This document shows positions 52,479 to 61,290 of a stretch of 64,000 nucleotides of DNA, piece after piece. How positions within the stretch are numbered: the first letter of the stretch is position 1; each line of letters begins with the position of its first letter. The notes beneath the pieces were generated by a model that was not told the DNA's origin, did not search any database, and worked only from the letters and a program-made list of their open reading frames with translations. The position numbers were made by a program, and so were the translations under genes. The stretch is from the NCBI RefSeq assembly GCF_021190955.1, contig NZ_JAIOAO010000005.1:62001-126000 (forward strand), read 5' to 3'. The DNA comes from Parachryseolinea silvisoli. Its GTDB lineage: Bacteria; Bacteroidota; Bacteroidia; Cytophagales; Cyclobacteriaceae.

Positions 52479-52510
52479 AAAAAAAGGCGTGCAGCCTTCC
52501 GGCTGCACGC
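52479..52510 (-). terminator. strong intrinsic terminator inside PUL 2, after the LamG lipoprotein gene
   Basis: On the minus strand the arms GCGTGCAGCC and GGCTGCACGC form a perfect 10-bp stem with a GGAA loop, followed by CTTTTTTT. It is 21 bases after the stop of the LamG lipoprotein gene and 24 bases before the ATG of the LamG/T9SS gene, separating the main PUL 2 transcript from its last gene. Confidence 0.88.
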
Positions 52511-52531
52511 TGCACACCAAACTTACCTTAC

Positions 52532-53611
52532 CTATGGTTTCTCGCGATTGTAAATGCTTTCGATCTGCGGACCTGACAGTGCGGTTTTGTAGATGCGCAC
52601 CTCATCGAGGTAGCCACGGAAATAACCACCCCACTCCACCGGAATGATGTGATCTTCGTCATAGTTTTCGTCCGTCGCGGCATACTTGTCGGTCGGGAAG
52701 TCTTGTCCGATGACCAGGTTGTACGGTTCACCGGCAATTGATTTGGCATCACCGGGCGTGTTGTTCCATTCTTTGATCTTTACACCGTCTACGTAAAAGA
52801 TCATGTTACCGTCGCCGAAGGTGGCGGCCACGTGGTGCCACTCGTTAATCGGCAGGTTTTGCTCGGAGTCACGATCGTATATATCGGTGGCGGTTGACAC
52901 GGTCATGAACGGACGGTTAGCCTCTTGCAATTGGAATTTATACCCGAGCCATGAGTGAAGGCCCAGAAAGCGGTTGCCTGCGTTGATCTCGTCGGCGTTA
53001 AGCCACAAGGCAATGGTCAATTTCTTGGGATTCAAGGCTGTGTTATAGGGTACCTCGATGTTAGCCCCCTCGTTGAAATGGACGGCTTTTTTTGCATTAC
53101 CATACCGGTCTTCCGCCCACTCCGGGAAACCTGCGCCTTTCGTGACGGGCCCCGTCTTAAAGGTGCCGTTAAAGTTGTGGCCGCTTTCATCGCCTGCGGT
53201 TGTACCGGTGCCCTCGTCAAACGACCAGTGCCCTACCAGGTCCTCGGCGGCTACCGGCAGAATCACTTTGCCGCGATACGTGTCCATTGCCTGGTGCAAC
53301 GACACAGTAGCGTTGGCCACTTGTGTGGCTGTAGACGCCGTGTTATCATATACGCCTTGCGCGGCGTCAATCGCATCTTGCAGCGCATCTTTTGAGCCAT
53401 TGGTATATTGGCCGTCTTGTACACCTTCTTCGGTGCTGCTCAGGAGGTCTTCGGCGATGTTAATGGAGTCGGCCAGAATAGCCTTCTTTGCCATTACATC
53501 CGCATTGTTTCCGTCGCCGCTGTCATCGTCCGAGCACGAGCTGACGGCAAATCCTGCAACGACCGCTGCAGCGATAAGAAACGCAAAGGGTTTTCTTAAT
53601 AGTGTCCTCAT
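52532..53611 (-). CDS. LamG-domain surface lipoprotein (PUL 2)
   Basis: A 359-residue lipoprotein with lipobox VSSC and an acidic linker SDDDSGDGNNADV, likely on the cell surface. Residues ~40-115 form a FIVAR-like helical segment (DSINIAEDLLSSTEEGVQDG, KDALQDAIDAAQGVYDNTAS). A LamG/concanavalin-A-like domain (about 125-355) follows: LVGHWSFDEGTGTTAGDESG, TIALWLNADEINAGNRFLGL, PINEWHHVAATFGDGNMIFY and GYLDEVRIYKTALSGPQIES. This is the usual build of a surface glycan-binding protein in the SusE/F position after SusD. It has no catalytic motif of a LamG-fold enzyme that I can recognise. It closes the main PUL 2 transcript. Confidence 0.87.
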   Translation of the reverse strand: MRTLLRKPFAFLIAAAVVAGFAVSSCSDDDSGDGNNADVMAKKAILADSINIAEDLLSSTEEGVQDGQYTNGSKDALQDAIDAAQGVYDNTASTATQVANATVSLHQAMDTYRGKVILPVAAEDLVGHWSFDEGTGTTAGDESGHNFNGTFKTGPVTKGAGFPEWAEDRYGNAKKAVHFNEGANIEVPYNTALNPKKLTIALWLNADEINAGNRFLGLHSWLGYKFQLQEANRPFMTVSTATDIYDRDSEQNLPINEWHHVAATFGDGNMIFYVDGVKIKEWNNTPGDAKSIAGEPYNLVIGQDFPTDKYAATDENYDEDHIIPVEWGGYFRGYLDEVRIYKTALSGPQIESIYNREKP

Positions 53612-53652
53612 AGTTGTTCTGTAATTTATTTTGTATTAGGAATATATTTTAG

Positions 53653-55131
53653 TCATAAGGCCGTATTGGTGTCCCGTTCCGACTGGGGGATCGGGAAGTA
53701 CCGGTGTGTCGCGTAGGAGAAGCCGGTGCCGTCCAGCGCGGCTTCCGCGACAAACCTGCCGTAGCGCATGAGGTCGAAGTAGCGGTGGAATTCAAAGCCC
53801 AGCTCTACCCGGCGCTCGTGCTGAATGGCTTCGCGCACGGCCTGCTGGCCGGTGGCCGTTACGTCAGGCAACAGCCCGTCGGGAATGGCGCCATAGCCAG
53901 GCAGGCCCACATCATACAGGTAGCTTTCGCGTGCGCGCTTGCGCACGGCGTTCAGCGGATCCAAGGCCTCGGTCGGACGCGAAAGCTCGTTAAGCGCTTC
54001 GGCCTTCATCAGAAGAATGTCTGCATAGCGCAGGTATACATAGTTCAGCCCGGCATCCCCCACGAGGTTCTGCGCAATGGACTGGCGGTGTTTGCGCACC
54101 AGGTACCCGGTGGCGGACCATTCCGGGTCAAAGGTTTCACCCAATACCCACGGATGCCCCTCCCGCCCCACCGTATAGTCCAGCCGTGGATCGGCCACAT
54201 CGGCTTCGGTGCGCTCAAACGCGTTGACAAATCCCGGCATGGGAACATTAAAGCCGTAACCATTACCGGGCAACTCGGCAAACCATTGGTTGAGGTGGCT
54301 GCCCAGCTTGGGCGTTTGCAGGCTGAGGTGTTGCAGCTCGAACAGCGACTCGCTGTTGTTTTGCGTGGAATCGAGAAAATTGTTCTTATAGACCGGCTGC
54401 AGGCTGTACAGTCCCAATGCATCTACCTGATCAATAGCATCCAGTGTTGCCTGCCATTCCCCGCGGTACAGGTGTACTTTCGCCAGCATGCCATAGGCGG
54501 CACCCTTTGTGGCACGGCCTACATTGGCACCGATATACTTATCGTCCAGTACCGGCACGGCCTCTTCCAGGTCTTTGACGATCTGCGTATATACCACATC
54601 GACGGAAGACAACGGTTTGTTGATCTCGTCGCTGTTGATCGGCGGCATGAGCTTGAGGGGAATCTCACCAAAGACATTGACCAGGTTGAAATAGAAATAA
54701 GCGCGTAGGAATTTTGCCTCCCCCAGTACACGGTTTCGCAGGTCAACGTCCATGTCGATGTTGTTGCCGTAGTATAACAGGTAGTTCGCCCGGGAGATGC
54801 CTTCGTAATAATGTTTCCAAAACTTCTCGAGGTAGCTGTTGTTGCGCTGGTAGGTGAAGTCGTCGACGTATTGAATGTCAGTCTGGTCGCCTGCCTGTCC
54901 GCCTTTGGCGGCATCGTCGGAGGCAACGTCACCAAACACCCAAAGGTCGTTGTTGGTGGAGACAAATGAGGCGACGTTGTAGATGGCGTTCACGGCCAGC
55001 AACGCGTGCGCTTCTGTTTTGTAGAAGGTTGCATTGGAGTATGTGCCCTGCAGCTGTTCGTCCAGAAAATCAGAGCAGGCAGTCGGCAGCAGCGCTGCCA
55101 CGGTGAGGAAAATGATATATACTCGTTTCAT
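53653..55131 (-). CDS. SusD/RagB family glycan-binding lipoprotein (PUL 2)
   Basis: Surface lipoprotein partner of the SusC transporter. The 492-residue product has a signal with lipobox (FLTVAALLPTAC) followed by SDFLDEQLQGTYSNATFYKT, a typical SusD N-terminus. Helical repeat segments are LGEAKFLRAYFYFNLVNVFG, GAAYGMLAKVHLYRGEWQAT and YVYLRYADILLMKAEALNEL, and the C-terminus shows NAVRKRARESYLYDVGLPGY, HERRVELGFEFHRYFDLMRY and HRYFPIPQSERDTNTAL. The length is standard. It lies 12 bases after the SusC stop and 41 bases before the LamG lipoprotein gene. Confidence 0.95.
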   Translation of the reverse strand: MKRVYIIFLTVAALLPTACSDFLDEQLQGTYSNATFYKTEAHALLAVNAIYNVASFVSTNNDLWVFGDVASDDAAKGGQAGDQTDIQYVDDFTYQRNNSYLEKFWKHYYEGISRANYLLYYGNNIDMDVDLRNRVLGEAKFLRAYFYFNLVNVFGEIPLKLMPPINSDEINKPLSSVDVVYTQIVKDLEEAVPVLDDKYIGANVGRATKGAAYGMLAKVHLYRGEWQATLDAIDQVDALGLYSLQPVYKNNFLDSTQNNSESLFELQHLSLQTPKLGSHLNQWFAELPGNGYGFNVPMPGFVNAFERTEADVADPRLDYTVGREGHPWVLGETFDPEWSATGYLVRKHRQSIAQNLVGDAGLNYVYLRYADILLMKAEALNELSRPTEALDPLNAVRKRARESYLYDVGLPGYGAIPDGLLPDVTATGQQAVREAIQHERRVELGFEFHRYFDLMRYGRFVAEAALDGTGFSYATHRYFPIPQSERDTNTAL

Positions 55132-55143
55132 AGGATACAGCGG

Positions 55144-58100
55144 TTAGAATGAAAGTTTGACACCGAGGTTATAGGAACGTGCCGAGGGATAGGTGCCCCA
55201 GTCCATACCGGCCGAGCTGTCGCCCTGGCCTTTGGCGTTGTCGCTCGTGGTCATTTCAGGATCGAGCCCCTGGTAGCCGGTAAAGGTGAGCAGGTTCGTA
55301 CCCGAGACATAGATGCGCACGGACGATAAGCCAATCTTGCCCGCCACGGCGGCCGGCACCGTATAGCCCAGCTGCAGATTCTTCAACCGTGTATACGAGC
55401 CGTCTTCCAGGAATCGGTCGGAGAAAACCGACGCGTTGTTTCCGGACGCATCCCACGACGCCCGCGGGTATTCATTCGTAGAGCCGGGCCCCGTCCAGCG
55501 ATGATCGACGTACCGCTGTGTCACATTGAAGGCGCGATAGAACCCTTCGATATCGCGATTCAATACCGAATAGATCTTTTGGCCGTAGGCGCCCTGGAAG
55601 AACAGCGAGAAATCCCATTGTTTGTAGTTAAGCGCTACGTTGAGGCCCGCTGTTACTTGGGGGATCGCGCTGCCGGCATGACGACGATCATCCGGATCAA
55701 TGGTATTGCTGCCATCCTGGTCCTTATACATGACGTCGCCTGGCTGGATGGTTGCTCCCTGGTAGGCGTGAGTAAAGATCTGGGTCTTGTCCTGGAAGAT
55801 GCCTTCCGTTTGGTAGAGATAGAAAGACCCCACGGAGTGCCCCACTTCGTTGTAGATCAAATAGTCAGACCCGATCTGTCCGCGGCGGATGGGCGGATCC
55901 ATGGCCAGGATCTCATTGTATAACGTGGCCGCATTGGCCGAGATACTATAGTGCAGGCCGCCCACAGAATTACGATAGCTCACCGCCAATTCGAAGCCGC
56001 GATTCAAAATCTTACCATTGTTGACGACCGGCGCCGACGCCGTGCCGGCAGAAGAGGCAATGGGCTGTGACACCAGCAGGTCAGATGTGATTTTGCGGAA
56101 GTAGTCCAGCGACACCGCCAGTTCACCTTCCCAGATCTCTACATCTACCCCGGCGTTGAGCTGCTCGCTCGCCTCCCACTTCACGCCACTGTTGCCCAGT
56201 ACGGATGTGGCATAGCCATTTTGGTATACATTGCCAAAGGGATAATTATAGCCCGACGTAATCATGTCGGTAAAGGGATAGTCGTTGATCTCCTGGTTGC
56301 CTACTTTGCCATAGCTCACGCGCCACAGCAAGCGATCGATCAGGTCGCTGTTTTCCAGAAAAGACTCTTTGTCCATACGCCAGCCAAGCGAGCCTGCATA
56401 GAAATTGCCCCAGCGGTTATCGGGACCGAAGCGCGAGGAGCCGTCACGACGGAGCGTCACACTCGCGAGGTACTTGTCTGCATAGTCATAGTTTACCTTG
56501 CCAAAAAATGATTGCAGCGCGCTGCCGGTTTGCCCTTCACTGTTCACCCGTTGGCCGAGACCGTTGCCCAGGTATACCAGGTTAGAATTCTGGTCGGGAA
56601 AGTCTTTCTCGCTGGCATTGAGGTAATAGTTATCGCGCTTGATCGACTCGGCGCCCAACAGAATGCTGAGGTTATGTATACCGAGGGTGCGTGAATACGT
56701 CAGGAAGTTGCTATAGGTCATCGTCTGATTGCGCTGATCGGATACCGACAGCTGGTTGATCCCGTTGATGCGGTCGCCGGTGCCCCACGTACGGTCGAAG
56801 CGCCGTTGGTTCTGCTTGCTATAGTCGACGCCGACGTTCGAGGTAAACTTCAGATCTTTCAGCAGGTCGATCTCTACAAAGAACTTTCCGAAGAGGCGAT
56901 TGATGAGGCGCTCGTTATTGTTATAGGCCACCATGCCCACGGGGTTGTAGCCGTCGCCAAAGAACTGAAAGTCGTCAGGCTTGTCGACAAAGTCGCCGTT
57001 TGCATCATAGATCGAAATGGCCGGTGTGCGGAAGAAGGCATAGCGGATGACGCTACCACCATTACCGCCGGCACCATCGCCCGAGCTGCCAATGATATCA
57101 GTCTTCTCTTTAGACAGATTTATGTTCACCCCTGTACGCAGCCAGGACTTCACCTCGGTATTCAGGTTGATGCGGCCGGAAATGCGGTCATAGTCGCTTC
57201 CTTTAATGATGCCCTCCTGGCCGAAGTAGTTGCCGGATAGGAAGTAGCTTGTCTTTCCATCTTTGCCCGAAGCGGAAATGCTGTGCGACTGGATTACGCC
57301 TTTGCGCATGATGGCATCGACCTGGTCTACATCCGGCAAGGTCGCGACCATTTCCTCCGGTATCAGCTTCCGGAAGAAGAGCGGGTTTGTTTTGGTGGCG
57401 TTGTCGTTGGTAGCCGCCTCGTTGTACAGGGTGACGTAATCACGTGTGTTGGCCATGTCGATCAGGCGGCTGGGCTCCTGGAAGCCCACCTGGCTACTGA
57501 CCTGGATGCGGGCATCTTTAGACGTTCCGGCTTTGGTGGTAATGATCACCACCCCGTTGGTGGCACGCGACCCATATACGGACGCAGCGCCGGCATCTTT
57601 CAGTACCGAGATGTTTTCGACATCTTGAGACGACAACGCACTGATGTCCATTGTCGGTACACCGTCTACGATATACAGCGGCGAATTGCTGCTATTGATC
57701 GAGCCGGTACCCCGAATGCGTACAGACACGCCTTCGCCGGGCGCGCCGGTATTCTGCGAAACCACAACGCCGGGCGCACGTCCCTGCAAGGCTTGGTCTA
57801 TCCCGGGTACCGGCAGCCTGCCGATCAGATCGCCGGCAACTGTATTTACGGCGCCGGTGATCTTCTGGCGTTCTTCGACCATATAGCCCGTCACGACCAC
57901 TTCCGAAAGCGTCCTCGTGTCGTCGGCCAGGACCACCTCGAATTGTGTGCGGCTGCCGATAACCACTTCGTTGGTGGCATATCCCACGAGTGAGAACACC
58001 AGTGTAGAATCTTGCAGCCCTGCCGGTAACGCTATTACAAACGCGCCCGTGGCGTCGGTAAAGGTGCCGGTGCTGGTACCGCGTATATAGACACTGACAC

Positions 58101-58215
58101 CGGCCAGTGACTCATTTTGTTCGCTCCGCACTGTTCCGCGAAGGGTCGTCTGCGCGTAGCTACAGACTATACCCGTAAACGTTGCCAGAAAAAGTAACCA
58201 ATATTTATTCCGCAT
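55144..58215 (-). CDS. SusC/RagA TonB-dependent outer-membrane transporter (PUL 2)
   Basis: Outer-membrane importer of the PUL 2 glycan. The frame is open from 58371, but these codons overlap the upstream gene; the real start is MRNKYWLLFLATFTGIVCSY at 58215, with a signal peptide, giving 1023 residues. A carboxypeptidase-regulatory-like domain (TLRGTVRSEQNESLAGVSVY, VFSLVGYATNEVVIG) is followed by a TonB-box-like segment (TLSEVVVTGYMVEERQKITG), the plug (QALQGRAPGVVVSQNTGAPG, ISVLKDAGAASVYGSRATNG) and the barrel ending PSARSYNLGVKLSF. The start is 22 bases after the stop of the (alpha/alpha)6-like gene. It probably belongs to the long GH130-led operon. Confidence 0.95.
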   Translation of the reverse strand: MRNKYWLLFLATFTGIVCSYAQTTLRGTVRSEQNESLAGVSVYIRGTSTGTFTDATGAFVIALPAGLQDSTLVFSLVGYATNEVVIGSRTQFEVVLADDTRTLSEVVVTGYMVEERQKITGAVNTVAGDLIGRLPVPGIDQALQGRAPGVVVSQNTGAPGEGVSVRIRGTGSINSSNSPLYIVDGVPTMDISALSSQDVENISVLKDAGAASVYGSRATNGVVIITTKAGTSKDARIQVSSQVGFQEPSRLIDMANTRDYVTLYNEAATNDNATKTNPLFFRKLIPEEMVATLPDVDQVDAIMRKGVIQSHSISASGKDGKTSYFLSGNYFGQEGIIKGSDYDRISGRINLNTEVKSWLRTGVNINLSKEKTDIIGSSGDGAGGNGGSVIRYAFFRTPAISIYDANGDFVDKPDDFQFFGDGYNPVGMVAYNNNERLINRLFGKFFVEIDLLKDLKFTSNVGVDYSKQNQRRFDRTWGTGDRINGINQLSVSDQRNQTMTYSNFLTYSRTLGIHNLSILLGAESIKRDNYYLNASEKDFPDQNSNLVYLGNGLGQRVNSEGQTGSALQSFFGKVNYDYADKYLASVTLRRDGSSRFGPDNRWGNFYAGSLGWRMDKESFLENSDLIDRLLWRVSYGKVGNQEINDYPFTDMITSGYNYPFGNVYQNGYATSVLGNSGVKWEASEQLNAGVDVEIWEGELAVSLDYFRKITSDLLVSQPIASSAGTASAPVVNNGKILNRGFELAVSYRNSVGGLHYSISANAATLYNEILAMDPPIRRGQIGSDYLIYNEVGHSVGSFYLYQTEGIFQDKTQIFTHAYQGATIQPGDVMYKDQDGSNTIDPDDRRHAGSAIPQVTAGLNVALNYKQWDFSLFFQGAYGQKIYSVLNRDIEGFYRAFNVTQRYVDHRWTGPGSTNEYPRASWDASGNNASVFSDRFLEDGSYTRLKNLQLGYTVPAAVAGKIGLSSVRIYVSGTNLLTFTGYQGLDPEMTTSDNAKGQGDSSAGMDWGTYPSARSYNLGVKLSF

Positions 58216-58237
58216 AAAAGTAAAGAGTAAGCATGGG

Positions 58238-59971
58238 TTAAGGTTGTTGAAGATCGGGGGCCGCGTACGCGACAGGCTGTTTGCCCACCGAGTATACACT
58301 TCCCTCCTGCTGTACTTTGCTACCCGCTGGCAGGACCACAATGAGCCGGGCGGCTTTCGGTGGTATAGCAAAGGTTTGGTCTGCCTGTATATTGGCCGCC
58401 AGCACCTGTTGTGTCAGCGCGTCATACAGGTCTACCGCTTCGCGTTTGTCGTAATAAAACACGACGTCTTTTGCCGAGTCGTACGGATTGTAGTACAGGT
58501 ATGTGGGATAGCCCTCTTGTTGGTAAAAATCCGTAGCGTTGCAATCCAATTGTAAAATACCATCCACGTTCGTTTTGCGGATGATGGCGCCGTAGATGCC
58601 CACCTGCGCGGAGCTATACAGGCTCAGCATCGATACCTCAGGCTGTCCTTTTATCCACTTGGGACCGTCGCCGAGTGCTACGGGCTGTACACCTTTGAGG
58701 CGCTCGTTGCCATAGTCGTCGGCTTTGCGAATGCCTTCGTAGGCAATGACATTTTTTGATATATCTTTTTGGCCGGGCAGCCACTGGTGGGCGTCGTCGA
58801 TCTCGTACGGATAGCACAGGCGCGCGGCGTTGGCGGTGTTGAGCATCCATTTGCCGATGGCGGTGGCATAGCGGCTGTCATACTTTGTCAGCGGCACCAA
58901 CGGCCAGGCCATGGCAAAGGAGTTCATCAGGAACGCATAACCGCCGCCATCGATGATATTTCCTTGCAATCCGTGCACATCATAGTTCCCCCAACGTTCG
59001 GCCACGACACCCCAGCCTTTTCGACCGTTGTCGGCTGTACAACCGTCGAAAGTCCAGTCGAGTATTTTGCCGACGTCATACTGCGTGCCGTGCTCGGCAT
59101 TGAGCCTGGCCGCAACGTAGGCCCCAAACGGCATAAAAATTTCGTAGAAGCGGCTCTCGGGCAGCTTCACCAGCGCGTCCATGGCCGACTTCGCGCCTGC
59201 CAGGTAGCGCGGGTCTCCGAACTTTTGATAGGCACAGTATAGTACATAGGCATGGCCCGCGGCAGCGTCCTGCTGGTACGGTATATGATTGCGCATGCCC
59301 GTCATCTTTGCATAGTCGAAGTACGAGTAGTCATAGTTGCCATGCAGGACAGAGTCGGCCTTGTAAAATTGTTCGGCAATGATGTGTTGCAGGCTGTCCG
59401 CGCGGGGTACGTTGGGAAACTGGTCACACACGGCATAGTACAGCACGTTGGGAAATACATCGTACCACCAATCGCGGCCGTATCCCCCACCCAGCATGGC
59501 CACGGCGGGGTTGGTATTGTTCATCATGATGTTCCAGCCGTTGTCGTTGTTAAAGTAGGCCTGCAACATTCGCACATAGTTCGTACCGTCTTGCTTTGTC
59601 TTATCGATCCCCACCAGGCCGGCGCCGAGAATGGCGCCCATAGTGTTGAGGGCCTCGTGAAACTCGGCGTTACCACGGGGGCCCTGGCGTACGTCGCCGA
59701 TCACGGTAAACATGCCAAAGGCCGTCTGATGCAGGTTGTGGCGCGCGCTGTCGATCCAGATAAAGGGCAGATGCGGGCCTTGCAGCGTACGGTTAAAAAC
59801 GTACTGGTCGAAGTTATGAGCCTTCTCGTACCAGTTCAGCATTTTATAGGGCTCCGGGCGGTCGGGCATGGCGGCAATGCGCGCCACGGACTGTTGCGGA
59901 ACAGGTGTATGCCTGGGGCCGCACGCAGCCAGAAGCAGGGTAATAGCAAAAAGCAGGGTATAACGGATCAT
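58238..59971 (-). CDS. (alpha/alpha)6-like lipoprotein of unknown family (PUL 2)
   Basis: A 577-residue lipoprotein (MIRYTLLFAITLLLAAC) without a family I can name. Its whole length is related to the N-terminal domain of the protein at 49333-52455. Shared blocks are DWWYDVFPNVLYYA, AAAGHAYVLYCAYQKFGDPR, GTQYDVGKILDWTFDG, GYAFLMNSFAMAWPLVPLTK, YDSRYATAIGKWMLNTANAA and NVDGILQLDCNATDFYQQEG. The spacing of the helices suggests an (alpha/alpha)6 toroid, a fold used by many glycosidases and lyases. The C-terminal ~100 residues look like a beta-sandwich (VDLYDALTQQVLAANIQADQ). It lies between the MFS transporter gene (4-base ATGA overlap) and SusC. A carbohydrate-active enzyme is the best guess; no catalytic residue can be named. 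Confidence 0.75.
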   Translation of the reverse strand: MIRYTLLFAITLLLAACGPRHTPVPQQSVARIAAMPDRPEPYKMLNWYEKAHNFDQYVFNRTLQGPHLPFIWIDSARHNLHQTAFGMFTVIGDVRQGPRGNAEFHEALNTMGAILGAGLVGIDKTKQDGTNYVRMLQAYFNNDNGWNIMMNNTNPAVAMLGGGYGRDWWYDVFPNVLYYAVCDQFPNVPRADSLQHIIAEQFYKADSVLHGNYDYSYFDYAKMTGMRNHIPYQQDAAAGHAYVLYCAYQKFGDPRYLAGAKSAMDALVKLPESRFYEIFMPFGAYVAARLNAEHGTQYDVGKILDWTFDGCTADNGRKGWGVVAERWGNYDVHGLQGNIIDGGGYAFLMNSFAMAWPLVPLTKYDSRYATAIGKWMLNTANAARLCYPYEIDDAHQWLPGQKDISKNVIAYEGIRKADDYGNERLKGVQPVALGDGPKWIKGQPEVSMLSLYSSAQVGIYGAIIRKTNVDGILQLDCNATDFYQQEGYPTYLYYNPYDSAKDVVFYYDKREAVDLYDALTQQVLAANIQADQTFAIPPKAARLIVVLPAGSKVQQEGSVYSVGKQPVAYAAPDLQQP

Positions 59972-61290
59972 TTGTCTAAACGATTACATTCACGAATTAT
60001 ATGGCGCGCCACCGGTATGGAGGCCAGCTGCATGACGGCGATGACGATGAGCGAGTATTTCAGTGCAAATTCTTCGGAGACGTACGCCGCCAGCACGATG
60101 AACAGCCCCAGGCCGAAGAGACGCCCCAGGAAAAGACCGAACTCATGATTAAAAATGTAGGCAAACTCGTTGCGCCCTTCGATCTTCGACACGACGTCGA
60201 TGACGCGCATCTGGATGGGGAAATAGGCGATGTCGTGCAACGGCTGAAACAATACCTTGCACAGCACAAAGACGATCACACCCAGGGCGGAGAAGAGCAG
60301 GCCGTTGGTCAGTGTACCCACGAAAAATATGGCCAGCCCGATGGTCAGTATCAGGATGCGATGTTTTGGACTGGTAAAGCGACCGAGGAAATACAGCATA
60401 AACGCTGTCACCACACCGCTGACAGCCTGCACAGTGCCGAGCGAGCCTTCGTTGCCGACGAGCCGCATGACCAGGATAGCGGGTGCTGTGACCAGGTACC
60501 CTTGTACCAGGCCCTTCAGGCTCGCGAGGCCCAGCATCTTCTTCCAAAGCAGGTGAAAGCGAAAGTATAAAAAGCGCGGCTGCGTCGGGGTGCGAAATTT
60601 CTCCCGCTGAATGACGGCGCTGGAAAGGATCGTGAGCATAAATACCACGATCGTTACAACCTGGTAGGCGCGGGTCATGTCACCATGGAACCAGGCTGCA
60701 CTTTCGGCGTGAGCAATGTATGCGCCGACAGCAAGGGGTACCAGGATGAAAGTGAGCGTGTAAAAGAACGTCTCCAGTCCATAGTAATAATTACGGTTGC
60801 CATCATTCGTCGTGGCGAGCGCGAGGTAGTCGCGGTTGGCCCAGAAGAAACCGAAGGAGCAGCCCATCAGGATTCCGGCCACGCCTACGCCGGCGGGCGA
60901 CAGGTTTTCCAGCGTCATCATGACAAGCATCGACAATCCGCTTAGCAACATGCCGAAGCTGTACAGGTAGGCGATCTTTACGCGGCTCAACAGAAAGCCG
61001 TTGACGAGAAAGGTGAGCGGGATGCCGGCGTATACCGTGAGCTGGTACAACGCCACGATAGTGGGGTCGTTGGAGCTCCGCATGATATAGGCGCCGACAA
61101 AGATCTCGATGACCGGCAGCACAAAGGCATAGATCATGTTGGTCACCAGCAGCACGCGCATGTCACGGGGCATGCTGAGGAAGAACCGATATTCGTTGCC
61201 GGGGTGCCGGATCAGCTCTATCAGGCTTACGCGGCGTTGTACCGGCGCCGCGACGCCGGGCAGCGCTATCTCAGAGGATATTTTTTCCAT
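59968..61290 (-). CDS. MFS transporter (PUL 2)
   Basis: Inner-membrane carrier of 440 residues with about 12 hydrophobic helices, e.g. VLLVTNMIYAFVLPVIEIFV, IVALYQLTVYAGIPLTFLVN, VGVAGILMGCSFGFFWANRD, FFYTLTFILVPLAVGAYIAH and LIVIAVMQLASIPVARHIIR. The sequence is of the major-facilitator type, though not of a subfamily I can name. It lies between GH130 (20-base overlap) and the (alpha/alpha)6-like gene (4-base overlap). It would carry the mono- or oligosaccharide produced in the periplasm to the cytoplasmic GH130 enzyme (inference). Sugar and coupling ion are unknown. Confidence 0.85.
   Translation of the reverse strand: MEKISSEIALPGVAAPVQRRVSLIELIRHPGNEYRFFLSMPRDMRVLLVTNMIYAFVLPVIEIFVGAYIMRSSNDPTIVALYQLTVYAGIPLTFLVNGFLLSRVKIAYLYSFGMLLSGLSMLVMMTLENLSPAGVGVAGILMGCSFGFFWANRDYLALATTNDGNRNYYYGLETFFYTLTFILVPLAVGAYIAHAESAAWFHGDMTRAYQVVTIVVFMLTILSSAVIQREKFRTPTQPRFLYFRFHLLWKKMLGLASLKGLVQGYLVTAPAILVMRLVGNEGSLGTVQAVSGVVTAFMLYFLGRFTSPKHRILILTIGLAIFFVGTLTNGLLFSALGVIVFVLCKVLFQPLHDIAYFPIQMRVIDVVSKIEGRNEFAYIFNHEFGLFLGRLFGLGLFIVLAAYVSEEFALKYSLIVIAVMQLASIPVARHIIRECNRLDK

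Noticed and set aside
53704-54708. 334-residue plus-strand open frame inside the SusD gene of PUL 2
   Set aside because: Antisense shadow of SusD; no signal peptide or domain.
58216-58371. N-terminal extension of the PUL 2 SusC gene
   Set aside because: The extension overlaps the upstream lipoprotein gene and lacks a signal peptide; the signal peptide begins at 58215.
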